Source: Phycisphaerales bacterium (lineage in GTDB: Bacteria; Planctomycetota; Phycisphaerae; Phycisphaerales; UBA1924). From it: a stretch of DNA of 64,000 bases. Both the position numbers and the translations under genes were made by a program. Position 1 is the stretch's first letter. Each line of letters starts with the position of its first letter. The stretch lies in contig RECY01000033.1 of assembly GCA_007693785.1 (NCBI GenBank), forward strand, positions 1-64,000, given 5' to 3'. The notes under the pieces were generated by a model. It did no database searches. It was not told the DNA's origin and saw only the letters and a list, made by a program, of their open reading frames with translations. Shown here in pieces: positions 32,222-41,713 of this stretch.

Positions 32222-32929
32222 ATGTCCGAGCAGACGTCCATCCACGTCAACTTCGGGAAGCCCATGCCCGTGTTCCCGCTGGACTCGGCGACGCTGCTGC
32301 CGCAGCAGGTGCTGCCGTTGCACATTTTTGAGCCGCGGTACCGGCAGATGGTGGAGCACGCGCTGGACTCCAGCGGCCAGATCGCGATGGCGGTCTTCGA
32401 CGGCCAATCCTGGGAGAGCGAGTACCACGGGCGACCGGCGCTGAAGCCCGCGGTCTGCGTCGGACAGCTTGTGCAGCACGAAAAAATGACGGACGGGCGG
32501 TACAACCTGCTGCTCCAGGGTGTCTGCAGGGCGCGGATCGTGGAAGAACTGCCGGCGGAGAGCGATCGCCTGTACCGCCTCGCGGTGCTGGAGCCGGTGG
32601 GGCTCGAGGAGCCCGATCCCGATTTGCTCGACGGCTTCCGGCGTCGCCTGGAGCACGGTTTGACCGACGGGGAACTCCGCGAGTTCGCGGCCGCCGAGAC
32701 GGTGCTTGAGTTCGTGCAGAACGAAGACGTCCCGACCGAGGCGTTGATGGAGCTGGTGTCGTTCGCGTTGATCCAGCAGCCGGAGCTCCGGTACGGGCTG
32801 CTGGCCGAGGGCGACACCGAGCGCCGGGCGGAAATGATCGAGACGGAGCTGGACCACCTCCGGGGCCTCGTGCGCCGGGCGCGGGCGCAGCACCCGGAGG
32901 CGTGGCCGAAGGGGCTGAGCTGGAACTGA
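32222..32929 (+). CDS. LON-peptidase substrate-binding-domain protein
   Basis: 235 aa, matching the N-terminal (PUA-like) LON domain found alone in bacteria: MPVFPLDSATLLPQQVLPLHIFEPRYRQMVEHAL is the opening signature (FPL...LPLHIFEPRYR). The GVCRARI and LPAESDRLYR parts follow, then a helical tail (LRGLVRRARAQHPEAW). No AAA+ or Ser/Lys protease part exists, so it does not degrade proteins; substrate- or ligand-binding is the usual inference. ATG 32222 is leaderless-type (TACACT 6 nt before). Downstream is the DnaJ-like gene, a loose protein-quality context. Confidence 0.85.
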   Translation: MSEQTSIHVNFGKPMPVFPLDSATLLPQQVLPLHIFEPRYRQMVEHALDSSGQIAMAVFDGQSWESEYHGRPALKPAVCVGQLVQHEKMTDGRYNLLLQGVCRARIVEELPAESDRLYRLAVLEPVGLEEPDPDLLDGFRRRLEHGLTDGELREFAAAETVLEFVQNEDVPTEALMELVSFALIQQPELRYGLLAEGDTERRAEMIETELDHLRGLVRRARAQHPEAWPKGLSWN

Positions 32930-32987
32930 GCACAGGGGATCGCGAAACGCAGCGTGGCCCTGTGTATGGATCGGTCGGCGTGACGCG

Positions 32988-32993
32988 TACGAT
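32988..32993 (+). promoter_or_regulatory. -10-like TACGAT, 8 nt before DnaJ-like ATG
   Basis: TACGAT followed by 8 nt then ATG 33002; spacing is 2 nt longer than the 6-nt rule seen elsewhere. No RBS. Confidence 0.4.
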
Positions 32994-33001
32994 CCCGCCG
33001 T

Positions 33002-33973
33002 ATGCCTCGCCGCGATTTCTATGAGATCCTGGGCCTCGGCCGCACGGCTTCCGACACGGAGCTGCGCTCTGCCTATCGCAAGCTCGCGCGCCAGCTCCAC
33101 CCGGACGTCAACAAATCTCCCGACGCGCAGGCGAAGTTCACCGAGGTGCAGGAGGCGTACGACGTCCTGAGCGACCCGGAGAAACGGCGGCTATACGACC
33201 GTGCCGGGCACGCGGGCGTGGCGTCCGGCGCGGGGCGCGGGCCGGGCGGGGGCGGCTCCGGGAGTTCGGTCCATTTCGAGACCAGCGACCTCGGCGATAT
33301 GGGCGACCTCGGCTCGATGTTCGACGCCTTCTTCGGCGGCGGTCGCCGGGGGAGCTCGCCTTTCGGCAGCACCGGGGGCGCCTCGGCGTCTCACGGGGCG
33401 CGGGGCGGGCGGGCGCGAGCGCGAAGTGCCGCACGCCCGAAGCTCCGGCGCGAGCTGCACGTCAGCTTCATGACCGCGATCTTGGGCGGGCGCGAGAGCG
33501 TCCGCGTGGAAAACGCCGGGGGTGAACGCACCGTCGAAGTCCGCGTCCCCGCGGGCGTCGAGGACGGGAAGACGCTCCGCGTGCGCCTGGGCGATCCCGC
33601 CGAGGGGGAACTCCTGCTCACCGTGCGCATCGGCAAGCACCCCTTGTTCCGACGCATCGACGACCGCCCGCGGGATCTGGAGCTGACGCTCCCGCTGACG
33701 ATCGCGGAGGCCGTCTTCGGCGGCATAGTGACCGTCCCGACGCCAACCGGTCCGGTGCAGCTCAACGTGCCGCCGGGGACCGGGAGCGGACGGAAGCTGC
33801 GCCTCCGCGGGCGAGGCGTGGGCGCAGCCCAGGGCGAGGCCGGCGACCTCTATGCCGTAGTGCGGCTCGAACCGCCCAAGCCCGAAGACCTCACCGACCC
33901 TGAGCGAGACACGCTGCGCGCGATCAGCGATCGCATGAAACACCCGCGATCCGGCCCCGACTGGGGCGCGTGA
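33002..33973 (+). CDS. DnaJ-family co-chaperone, CbpA type (no zinc finger)
   Basis: 323 aa. J domain (residues 4-68) with the HPD motif at 33-35 (RQLHPDVNK), which stimulates DnaK ATPase. A Gly/Phe/Ser-rich linker (about 75-140) is followed by the two beta-barrel C-terminal domains (RKLRRELHVSFMTAILGGRESV read as LRRELHVSFMTAILGG, GGIVTVPTPTGPVQLNVPPGTGSG, KLRLRGRGVG). The CxxCxGxG zinc-finger repeats of DnaJ are absent, so it is the CbpA/DjlA-like class. Works with DnaK as substrate-delivery protein; no DnaK in the window. ATG 33002 has TACGAT 8 nt upstream. Confidence 0.9.
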   Translation: MPRRDFYEILGLGRTASDTELRSAYRKLARQLHPDVNKSPDAQAKFTEVQEAYDVLSDPEKRRLYDRAGHAGVASGAGRGPGGGGSGSSVHFETSDLGDMGDLGSMFDAFFGGGRRGSSPFGSTGGASASHGARGGRARARSAARPKLRRELHVSFMTAILGGRESVRVENAGGERTVEVRVPAGVEDGKTLRVRLGDPAEGELLLTVRIGKHPLFRRIDDRPRDLELTLPLTIAEAVFGGIVTVPTPTGPVQLNVPPGTGSGRKLRLRGRGVGAAQGEAGDLYAVVRLEPPKPEDLTDPERDTLRAISDRMKHPRSGPDWGA

Positions 33974-34028
33974 CCGCCGCATGAACACCCGCCCCGACGA
34001 GCGATCGGAAGCCGCCTGAAACGCCCTC

Positions 34029-34313
34029 TCAACCCGCGAAGGCGTCGATCGTCGTCGCGAGTTCGAAGTCTTTTTCGGTGATCCCGCCGGCGTCGTGGGT
34101 GCTCACGGTCAGCGTGACTTTGTTGTAGCGGATCATGATGTCCGGGTGGTGCTGGCGCGCCTCGGCGGCGTCGGCGACCTTGTTCACGAACACCATCGCC
34201 CGCTCGAAATCGTCGAACCGGTAGGTCCGCTGGATCTCGCCGTTGACCTCGGCCCATTCCGGGACGCGGTCGAGCGCGGTCTTCACGTCAGCCTCGGCCA
34301 TCTTCTCCATCAT
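34029..34313 (-). CDS. phhB: Pterin-4a-carbinolamine dehydratase
   Basis: 94-aa protein of the PCD/DCoH fold, which dehydrates 4a-hydroxytetrahydrobiopterin. HHPDIMIRYNKVTLTVSTHD includes the active His pair (HHPD 55-58) and the second-site His. YRFDDFERAMVFVNKVADAAE is the family's helix. ATG 34313 has GGAGGT 5 nt upstream. It is an isolated minus-strand gene between dnaJ-like and gluQ. No phenylalanine hydroxylase lies nearby, so the pterin-using partner is elsewhere or the role is a cofactor-recycling one in general. Confidence 0.92.
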   Translation of the reverse strand: MMEKMAEADVKTALDRVPEWAEVNGEIQRTYRFDDFERAMVFVNKVADAAEARQHHPDIMIRYNKVTLTVSTHDAGGITEKDFELATTIDAFAG

Positions 34314-34396
34314 TTCGACCTCCGCACATCCCGGGCTCGTGCCCGCTCGCCGGATCGGTCCGGCGGCGGGGCCCGGCAGTCTACCCTCCAGCCGAC

Positions 34397-35416
34397 GTGA
34401 CCGACGCCGAGCGCCCACAACCCGCCCCCGGACCCGCTCGGGCACAACTGGAGCCCGGTCGTGGTGCGAAATCCTTCGCCGTCTCCCGCCTCGCCCCGAG
34501 CCCGACGGGGGCGCTGCACCTCGGGAACGCGCGCACGTTCCTGGTCAACTGGGCCCTCGCCCGTCAACGCGGGTGGCGCGTCGTCCTCCGCGTGGAGGAT
34601 CTGGACACCCCCCGCGTCAAGCCCGGCGTTGTCGACCAGACCGTGCGCACGCTCGCCTGGCTCGGGCTCGACTGGGACGAGGGCCCCCACCTCCAGGCCG
34701 CCGATCTCGGGCCCTATCGGGCGGCGATGCGCGAGCTCGCGTCTCGCGGGCTCGCCTACCCCTGCGAGCTGACGCGAGGGGAGATCCAGGCGGCCGCCTC
34801 GGCCCCGCAAGAAGGCGACGACGGCGAGATCCGCTTCCCGCCCGAGCTCCGCCCGCACCCGATCACGCCCGCGCCGTTCACGGACGAGCAGACCAACTGG
34901 CGGTTCGTCACGCCGCCGGGCGCGGTGGCGTTCCGCGATCGTTTCGCGGGCGAGGTCGCGATCGACCCGAGCGAGACGGTCGGGGATTTCGTCCTCTGGA
35001 CGAAGCGCGGGTGCCCGTCGTATCAGCTCGCGGTCGTCATCGACGACCACCGCCAAGGGGTAACCGAGGTGGTCCGCGGGAACGACCTGCTGGACTCGGC
35101 GGCCCGCCAAATATGCCTCTCTCGGGCGCTCGGGCTGGCCGCAGAGCCGACGTACACGCACCTGCCGCTGGTCCGCGGGGCGGACGGGAAACGCCTGGCG
35201 AAGCGGCACGGCGACACGCGTCTGACCAGCTACGAGGGGGCGGGGATCGGGGCGGAGCGGGTGATCGGGCTGGTGGCGTCGTGGTGCGGGCTTGAGGGGC
35301 CGCGGGAGGCGATGTCGGCCCGGGTGTTCCTTGAGCGGTTCGAGTTTTCTAGGATGCCGCGTCAGGACGTGGTGTTCACGGCGGAGGACGCACGATGGAT
35401 CGCAGAGGATTCCTGA
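34397..35416 (+). CDS. gluQ: Glutamyl-queuosine tRNA(Asp) synthetase
   Basis: 339-aa truncated GluRS-like enzyme that esterifies glutamate to the queuosine base of tRNA-Asp. SRLAPSPTGALHLGNARTF carries the HIGH-like element, and LRVEDLDTPR, WLGLDWDEGP and GKRLAKRHGDTRL (KMSKS-equivalent) follow. The anticodon-binding half of GluRS is absent, which is diagnostic for GluQ-RS. The zinc site is reduced: E. coli has C-X-C before X16-Y-X3-C, whereas here YPCELTR has only one Cys, so Zn is probably not bound. GTG start. queF is 3.8 kb upstream. Confidence 0.9.
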   Translation: MTDAERPQPAPGPARAQLEPGRGAKSFAVSRLAPSPTGALHLGNARTFLVNWALARQRGWRVVLRVEDLDTPRVKPGVVDQTVRTLAWLGLDWDEGPHLQAADLGPYRAAMRELASRGLAYPCELTRGEIQAAASAPQEGDDGEIRFPPELRPHPITPAPFTDEQTNWRFVTPPGAVAFRDRFAGEVAIDPSETVGDFVLWTKRGCPSYQLAVVIDDHRQGVTEVVRGNDLLDSAARQICLSRALGLAAEPTYTHLPLVRGADGKRLAKRHGDTRLTSYEGAGIGAERVIGLVASWCGLEGPREAMSARVFLERFEFSRMPRQDVVFTAEDARWIAEDS

Positions 35417-35952
35417 GCCGAGCGAGCGGGCTGGTGCTGGTGGGCATGGCGGTGACCGGGTGCGCCACGATGCCGGGCTGCCGCGAGCCGGTGGCGCCCG
35501 AGGGCTTCGAGCGTGTCCGGATCGACGGGCGAACATTTAACCTCGAGCTGGCCGAGACTGGCCCGAAGCGCGAGCGCGGGCTCGGCGGGCGGGAGCACAT
35601 CCCCGAGGACGGCGGCATGCTCTTCGTGTTCCCGGACGCGGCGCCGCGCGTGTTCGTGATGCGGGACTGCCTGGTCCCGATCGACATCCTTTTTCTTGAC
35701 GCGACGGGGCGCGTGGTCGCCAAGCACCAGATGACCGTCGAACCCCCGGAGCCGCAGCGGCGCGAGGGGGAGAGCGAACAGGATTATCAGACGCGCCGCA
35801 TGGATTATGAGTTCCGCCTGCGGAAATACCCCTCGGGATACGCCGCCCAGTTCGCGATCGAGATCGCCGGCGGGCTGCTGGACAATCTGAACGTCCAGGA
35901 GGGCGACCAGATCCGTCTGGACCTGGACCGCCTGAAGCGGCTGGCAAAATAG
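35395..35952 (+). CDS. DUF192 lipoprotein
   Basis: 185 aa, overlapping the gluQ end by 22 nt. A twin-arginine-like opening (MDRRGFLSRASGLVLVGM) and VTGC lipobox (Cys near 23) predict export and lipidation. The body is a DUF192 domain (PKRERGLGGREHIPEDGGMLFVF, MRDCLVPIDILFLDATGRVV, IAGGLLDNLNVQEGDQIRL). DUF192 is a small beta-fold of unknown activity. The usual RGLMYREYL-type motif appears as RGLGGREHI. The overlap implies co-transcription with gluQ. Confidence 0.82.
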   Translation: MDRRGFLSRASGLVLVGMAVTGCATMPGCREPVAPEGFERVRIDGRTFNLELAETGPKRERGLGGREHIPEDGGMLFVFPDAAPRVFVMRDCLVPIDILFLDATGRVVAKHQMTVEPPEPQRREGESEQDYQTRRMDYEFRLRKYPSGYAAQFAIEIAGGLLDNLNVQEGDQIRLDLDRLKRLAK

Positions 35953-35956
35953 GCCG

Positions 35957-37303
35957 ATGCTCGGGACAGGCCCCCGCGTGGGGGCACTGTTCCGGGAGGG
36001 CTTGGCCGTGACGCATCCGACACTGACCGTCGCCGCGGCCGGCAAGATCGATCGCCTCCGGGAGCGGTTTCTCGACCCGATCCTAGCGGCGTGGCCCCGC
36101 CCGCACCCGCCGATGGCGCGCGCGGTCGACTTCGACGACATCCTGAGCGAGCGCGTGGGCAAGAGCCCGGGGCGCGACCGCGTGCAAGGCCCGTGCGTGA
36201 TCGTGTTCGAGGGCGGGGACGGGGCGGGCATCAGCCTGCTCCAGCTCGTAGACCAGCTCCGCCAGGCGTACATCCCCGCGGTGCTGCTCTTCGACACGGT
36301 CACCGACGACCGGCTGTCGCTGGAAGGCGATGGGATCATCGTGGATCGGCACGACGCCTCGCCCGGGGCGCTGGCTCGCACGCTGCACGCCCTCGCCGAG
36401 CGGGACGAGGCGGTGCGTCAGCTCCGTCTGGAGTTGCACGCCGCGAGCATGGTCCACGGCGGCATCCGGGGCGAGATGGACCGCCTGCACGACGAGATGA
36501 ACCTGGCGGCGACGGTGCAGCGGGAGATGATCCCGCGGACGCTCCCGCAGCCGGAGGGCGTCCACGTCGGCGTGCTCTTCCGCCCGTGCAGCTACGTCTC
36601 GGGGGATATCTACGACGCGGTGATGCTCGATGACGAGACGCTGGCGTTCCTGGTCGCAGACGCGGTCGGGCACGGCGTGCCCGCGGCACTCCTGACGATG
36701 GTCATCAGCAAGAGCCTGCGCAAGACCGAGACGGTCGCGGGCGAGACGCGGATCATCGAGCCGGCCGAGGCGCTCGAACGCCTCAACCACGAGATGTGCG
36801 CACGCCAGGGGACCACGCCCCGGTTCGCGACCGCGGTCTACGGCACCATCCACCGTCGCACGCGCAAGATCACCATCGCGGGCGCGGGGCACCCCCCGCC
36901 GCTGATCGTCTCCCCGGGCGGGCGCGAGCCGGAGACCGTCGAGAGCGAGGGCCCTCTGCTGGGCGTGTTCGACGGTGCGTCGTTTGAGCAGACCGAGTTC
37001 GTCCTGAAGCCGGGCGAGACGATGCTGATGTACTCCGACGGCTTCGAGACCGCGTTTCCCAAGCCCGGGAGCGAGGGTCGCGACATCCGCCTGCCCACCG
37101 AGACCTACATCAAGCACCTGACCGACCTCGCGGGCGCCGGGTGCGAATCGCCCGAGGCCCTCGCCGAGGCGATGCTGGGGCTCGGCGTGCTGCTCGACGA
37201 GCAGATCGGCAGCCTGCACCAGCCGGACGACGTGACCGCGATGGCGATCAGCGCCACCGCGCTGAGCGGCGCGGGGCGCAAAAGCAGCAAGCGGGCCGCC
37301 TGA
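35957..37303 (+). CDS. SpoIIE-type PP2C phosphatase with receiver-like N-terminus
   Basis: 448 aa. The C-terminal half is a SpoIIE/RsbU PPM phosphatase: AATVQREMIPRTLPQPEGVHVGVLFRP opens it and SYVSGDIYDAVML, LVADAVGHGVPAALLTMVISK, TIAGAGHPPPLIVS, GETMLMYSDGFETA and QPDDVTAMAI hold the metal-binding Asps. Such enzymes dephosphorylate STAS anti-anti-sigma proteins. The first about 150 residues (PCVIVFEGGDGAGISLLQLVDQL) look receiver-like. The STAS gene lies 1 kb away on the minus strand; together they form a partner-switch pair with no anti-sigma kinase in the window. It follows the DUF192 gene by 4 nt. Confidence 0.87.
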   Translation: MLGTGPRVGALFREGLAVTHPTLTVAAAGKIDRLRERFLDPILAAWPRPHPPMARAVDFDDILSERVGKSPGRDRVQGPCVIVFEGGDGAGISLLQLVDQLRQAYIPAVLLFDTVTDDRLSLEGDGIIVDRHDASPGALARTLHALAERDEAVRQLRLELHAASMVHGGIRGEMDRLHDEMNLAATVQREMIPRTLPQPEGVHVGVLFRPCSYVSGDIYDAVMLDDETLAFLVADAVGHGVPAALLTMVISKSLRKTETVAGETRIIEPAEALERLNHEMCARQGTTPRFATAVYGTIHRRTRKITIAGAGHPPPLIVSPGGREPETVESEGPLLGVFDGASFEQTEFVLKPGETMLMYSDGFETAFPKPGSEGRDIRLPTETYIKHLTDLAGAGCESPEALAEAMLGLGVLLDEQIGSLHQPDDVTAMAISATALSGAGRKSSKRAA

Positions 37304-37333
37304 GTGGTGCGCGGGTCGGGGTGATCTGGGTTT

Positions 37334-37358
37334 GCACGGGCGGGACGCCCGTGCCACG
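37334..37358. repeat. GGGACGGGCGTCCC family, copy 5 (variant)
   Basis: GCACGGGC-GGGAC-GCCCGTGC: the inverse orientation of copy 1 with a GC extension. It lies in the 65-bp gap between the SpoIIE and ABC genes (convergent), a typical place for REP elements. Confidence 0.7.
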
Positions 37359-37368
37359 AGGGAGGAGC

Positions 37369-38148
37369 TTAGCTGGCGGCGATTTTCTCGCGGGTGCGCA
37401 GGCGACGGTCCCATTCGACAACGCCGTCCTTCAGGCGGATGATCCGCTCGCACCGGTCGGCAACGGAGTCGTCATGCGTGACCATGACGATGGTCATGCC
37501 CTCGCTGTGGAGCTTTTCAAAAGTCCCGAGGATCGCCTCGCCCGTCGCGCTGTCGAGGTTGCCCGTGGGTTCGTCGGCCATGAGCACGACCGGCTCGGTC
37601 ACGAGCGCACGCGCGATCGCGACCCGCTGCTGCTGCCCGCCCGAGAGCTCGCGCGGGCGGTGCCCGAGGCGGTCGCCGAGCCCGACCATGCCGAGCTTGT
37701 CGATCGCCCGCTGGCGGCGATCGGCCCGCGAAACCCGCTGATAGAACAGCGGCACCTCCACGTTCTCCTCAATCGTGAGCTGCGGGATCAGGTTGAACGC
37801 CTGGAAGACGAAGCCGATCGTGCGCCCGCGGAAGGCGCTGAGGGATTCGTCGTCCATGGTGTTGACGTCCTGCCCGGCGAGGAGGAAAACGCCGTCGGTC
37901 GCCTGGTCGAGGCAGCCGAGGATATTCATGAGGGTCGATTTGCCGGAGCCCGAGGAGCCCATGATCGCGACGTACTCGCCGCGGTCGATGCGGATGTCGA
38001 CGCCGCGGAGAGCCTCGACCATGACCGAGCCGTCGGGCTTGTAGTAGACCTTGCGGAGCTTCTGGAGTTCCGCGACGGCTTCGCCAACGTGGGCGGGCGG
38101 GTGGGCCTGGGCGGACGTTTCGGGGCTCGCGGGGGTGGAGGTCGTCAC
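37369..38148 (-). CDS. ABC transporter ATP-binding protein, LolD/MacB type
   Basis: 259-aa nucleotide-binding subunit of the MacB/LolD/FtsE group. Walker A GSSGSGKST (64-72), signature LSGGQQQRVAIARAL, Walker B VLMADEPTGNLDS, and the switch His in MVTHDD. GCLDQATDGVFLLAGQDV and the MacB-like DRLGHRPRELSGG spacing fit. An N-terminal 25-residue tail is disordered. No permease or periplasmic adaptor gene is next to it, so the substrate is unknown. GTG start; TAGAAC is 6 nt before, an imperfect match to the leaderless pattern. Confidence 0.9.
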   Translation of the reverse strand: MTTSTPASPETSAQAHPPAHVGEAVAELQKLRKVYYKPDGSVMVEALRGVDIRIDRGEYVAIMGSSGSGKSTLMNILGCLDQATDGVFLLAGQDVNTMDDESLSAFRGRTIGFVFQAFNLIPQLTIEENVEVPLFYQRVSRADRRQRAIDKLGMVGLGDRLGHRPRELSGGQQQRVAIARALVTEPVVLMADEPTGNLDSATGEAILGTFEKLHSEGMTIVMVTHDDSVADRCERIIRLKDGVVEWDRRLRTREKIAAS

Positions 38149-38218
38149 GGTTTCGTTCTACCGGCGGTGCGGGGGCGGGTCGCGGGTGCGGGGATGAAAA
38201 CCCGACCGGGCGACGGGC

Positions 38219-38590
38219 TCACTCGTCGGCCCCCTCGCCGGCGTTCTCCATCTCGAGTTGGAGGCCGGCGATCGCCGTCATCGTGTCGGGCGCAAAGGTG
38301 AAGACGCGGTCGAGCCCGGTCACGACCATGACCGACCAGACGTCCTCGCTCACCGAGGCGAGACGCATCGCCTTGTGCGCCTGCGAGACGCGCTTGCGCA
38401 CGCGGAGGAGCTGGGCGATGTTCGAGCTGTTGATGTAGCTGACGTTGCCGAAGCTGATCACCACGTGCGGCACGCGGTCGTCGTCGGCGATCGCCGAGAG
38501 ACGGTCGCCCAGCGTGCCGAGCTCGTCGCTGAGCGCCGGCTCGTCGGAGAGCTCCGCGATCACGATCTGTTCGTCCCACTCGATGGCCAT
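38219..38590 (-). CDS. STAS-domain anti-sigma factor antagonist-like protein
   Basis: 123 aa from ATG 38590, with AAGGAGAG 10 nt upstream. STAS core: HVVISFGNVSYINSSNIAQLLR matches the 'D.S.VxYxDSSGlxxLL' region as NVSYINSSNIAQLL, with the phospho-acceptor Ser at 55 or 56. The following RVSQAHKAMRLASVSEDVWSVM is the usual third helix. The residue before the double Ser is Asn rather than Asp, but Asn also occurs in functional members. The likely partner is the SpoIIE phosphatase at 36-37 kb. Confidence 0.83.
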   Translation of the reverse strand: MAIEWDEQIVIAELSDEPALSDELGTLGDRLSAIADDDRVPHVVISFGNVSYINSSNIAQLLRVRKRVSQAHKAMRLASVSEDVWSVMVVTGLDRVFTFAPDTMTAIAGLQLEMENAGEGADE

Positions 38591-38714
38591 CGCCGGGCGC
38601 TCTCCTTTGAGCCGCACAATATCAGAATCCGAGGCGGCGTCCAACCGGACCAGTCAAACCCGCCCGCTCACCGAACAGGCTCCGGTGGCATCGTTCTCTG
38701 AGCTTGGCCTCTGC

Positions 38715-38788
38715 GGTGGCACAGCTCTCCGAGCTGTGGTCCTGCGGGCTGTCCAGAGGGAGAACACAGCTCGGAGAGCTGTGCCACC
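38715..38788. repeat. Paired inverted GGTGGC-ACAGCTCTCCGAGCT element after gyrA
   Basis: Left arm 38715-38738 and right arm 38765-38788 are perfect inverted copies (24 bp: GGTGGCACAGCTCTCC... / ...GGAGAGCTGTGCCACC), each arm itself self-complementary in its AGCT core, with about a 26-bp loop. It lies 13 bp past the gyrA stop and could act as its 3' hairpin, though no T run follows. Related to 30486-30569. Confidence 0.8.
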
Positions 38789-38800
38789 ACGGACCAAGGG

Positions 38801-41575
<2,775 letters not shown>

Positions 41576-41713
41576 GCGTGGGGGTCCTCGCTCGGGGCTG
41601 CGGAAAGGGCGTCGGACGGGCTTGCGGGCGAGCGCCAGGCGCTCCCAGAAATCCCGAACTTTATTGTATGCGCCTCACCGCTCCGGGGCGGCCTGACGAG
41701 CCCGCGAACGGGG

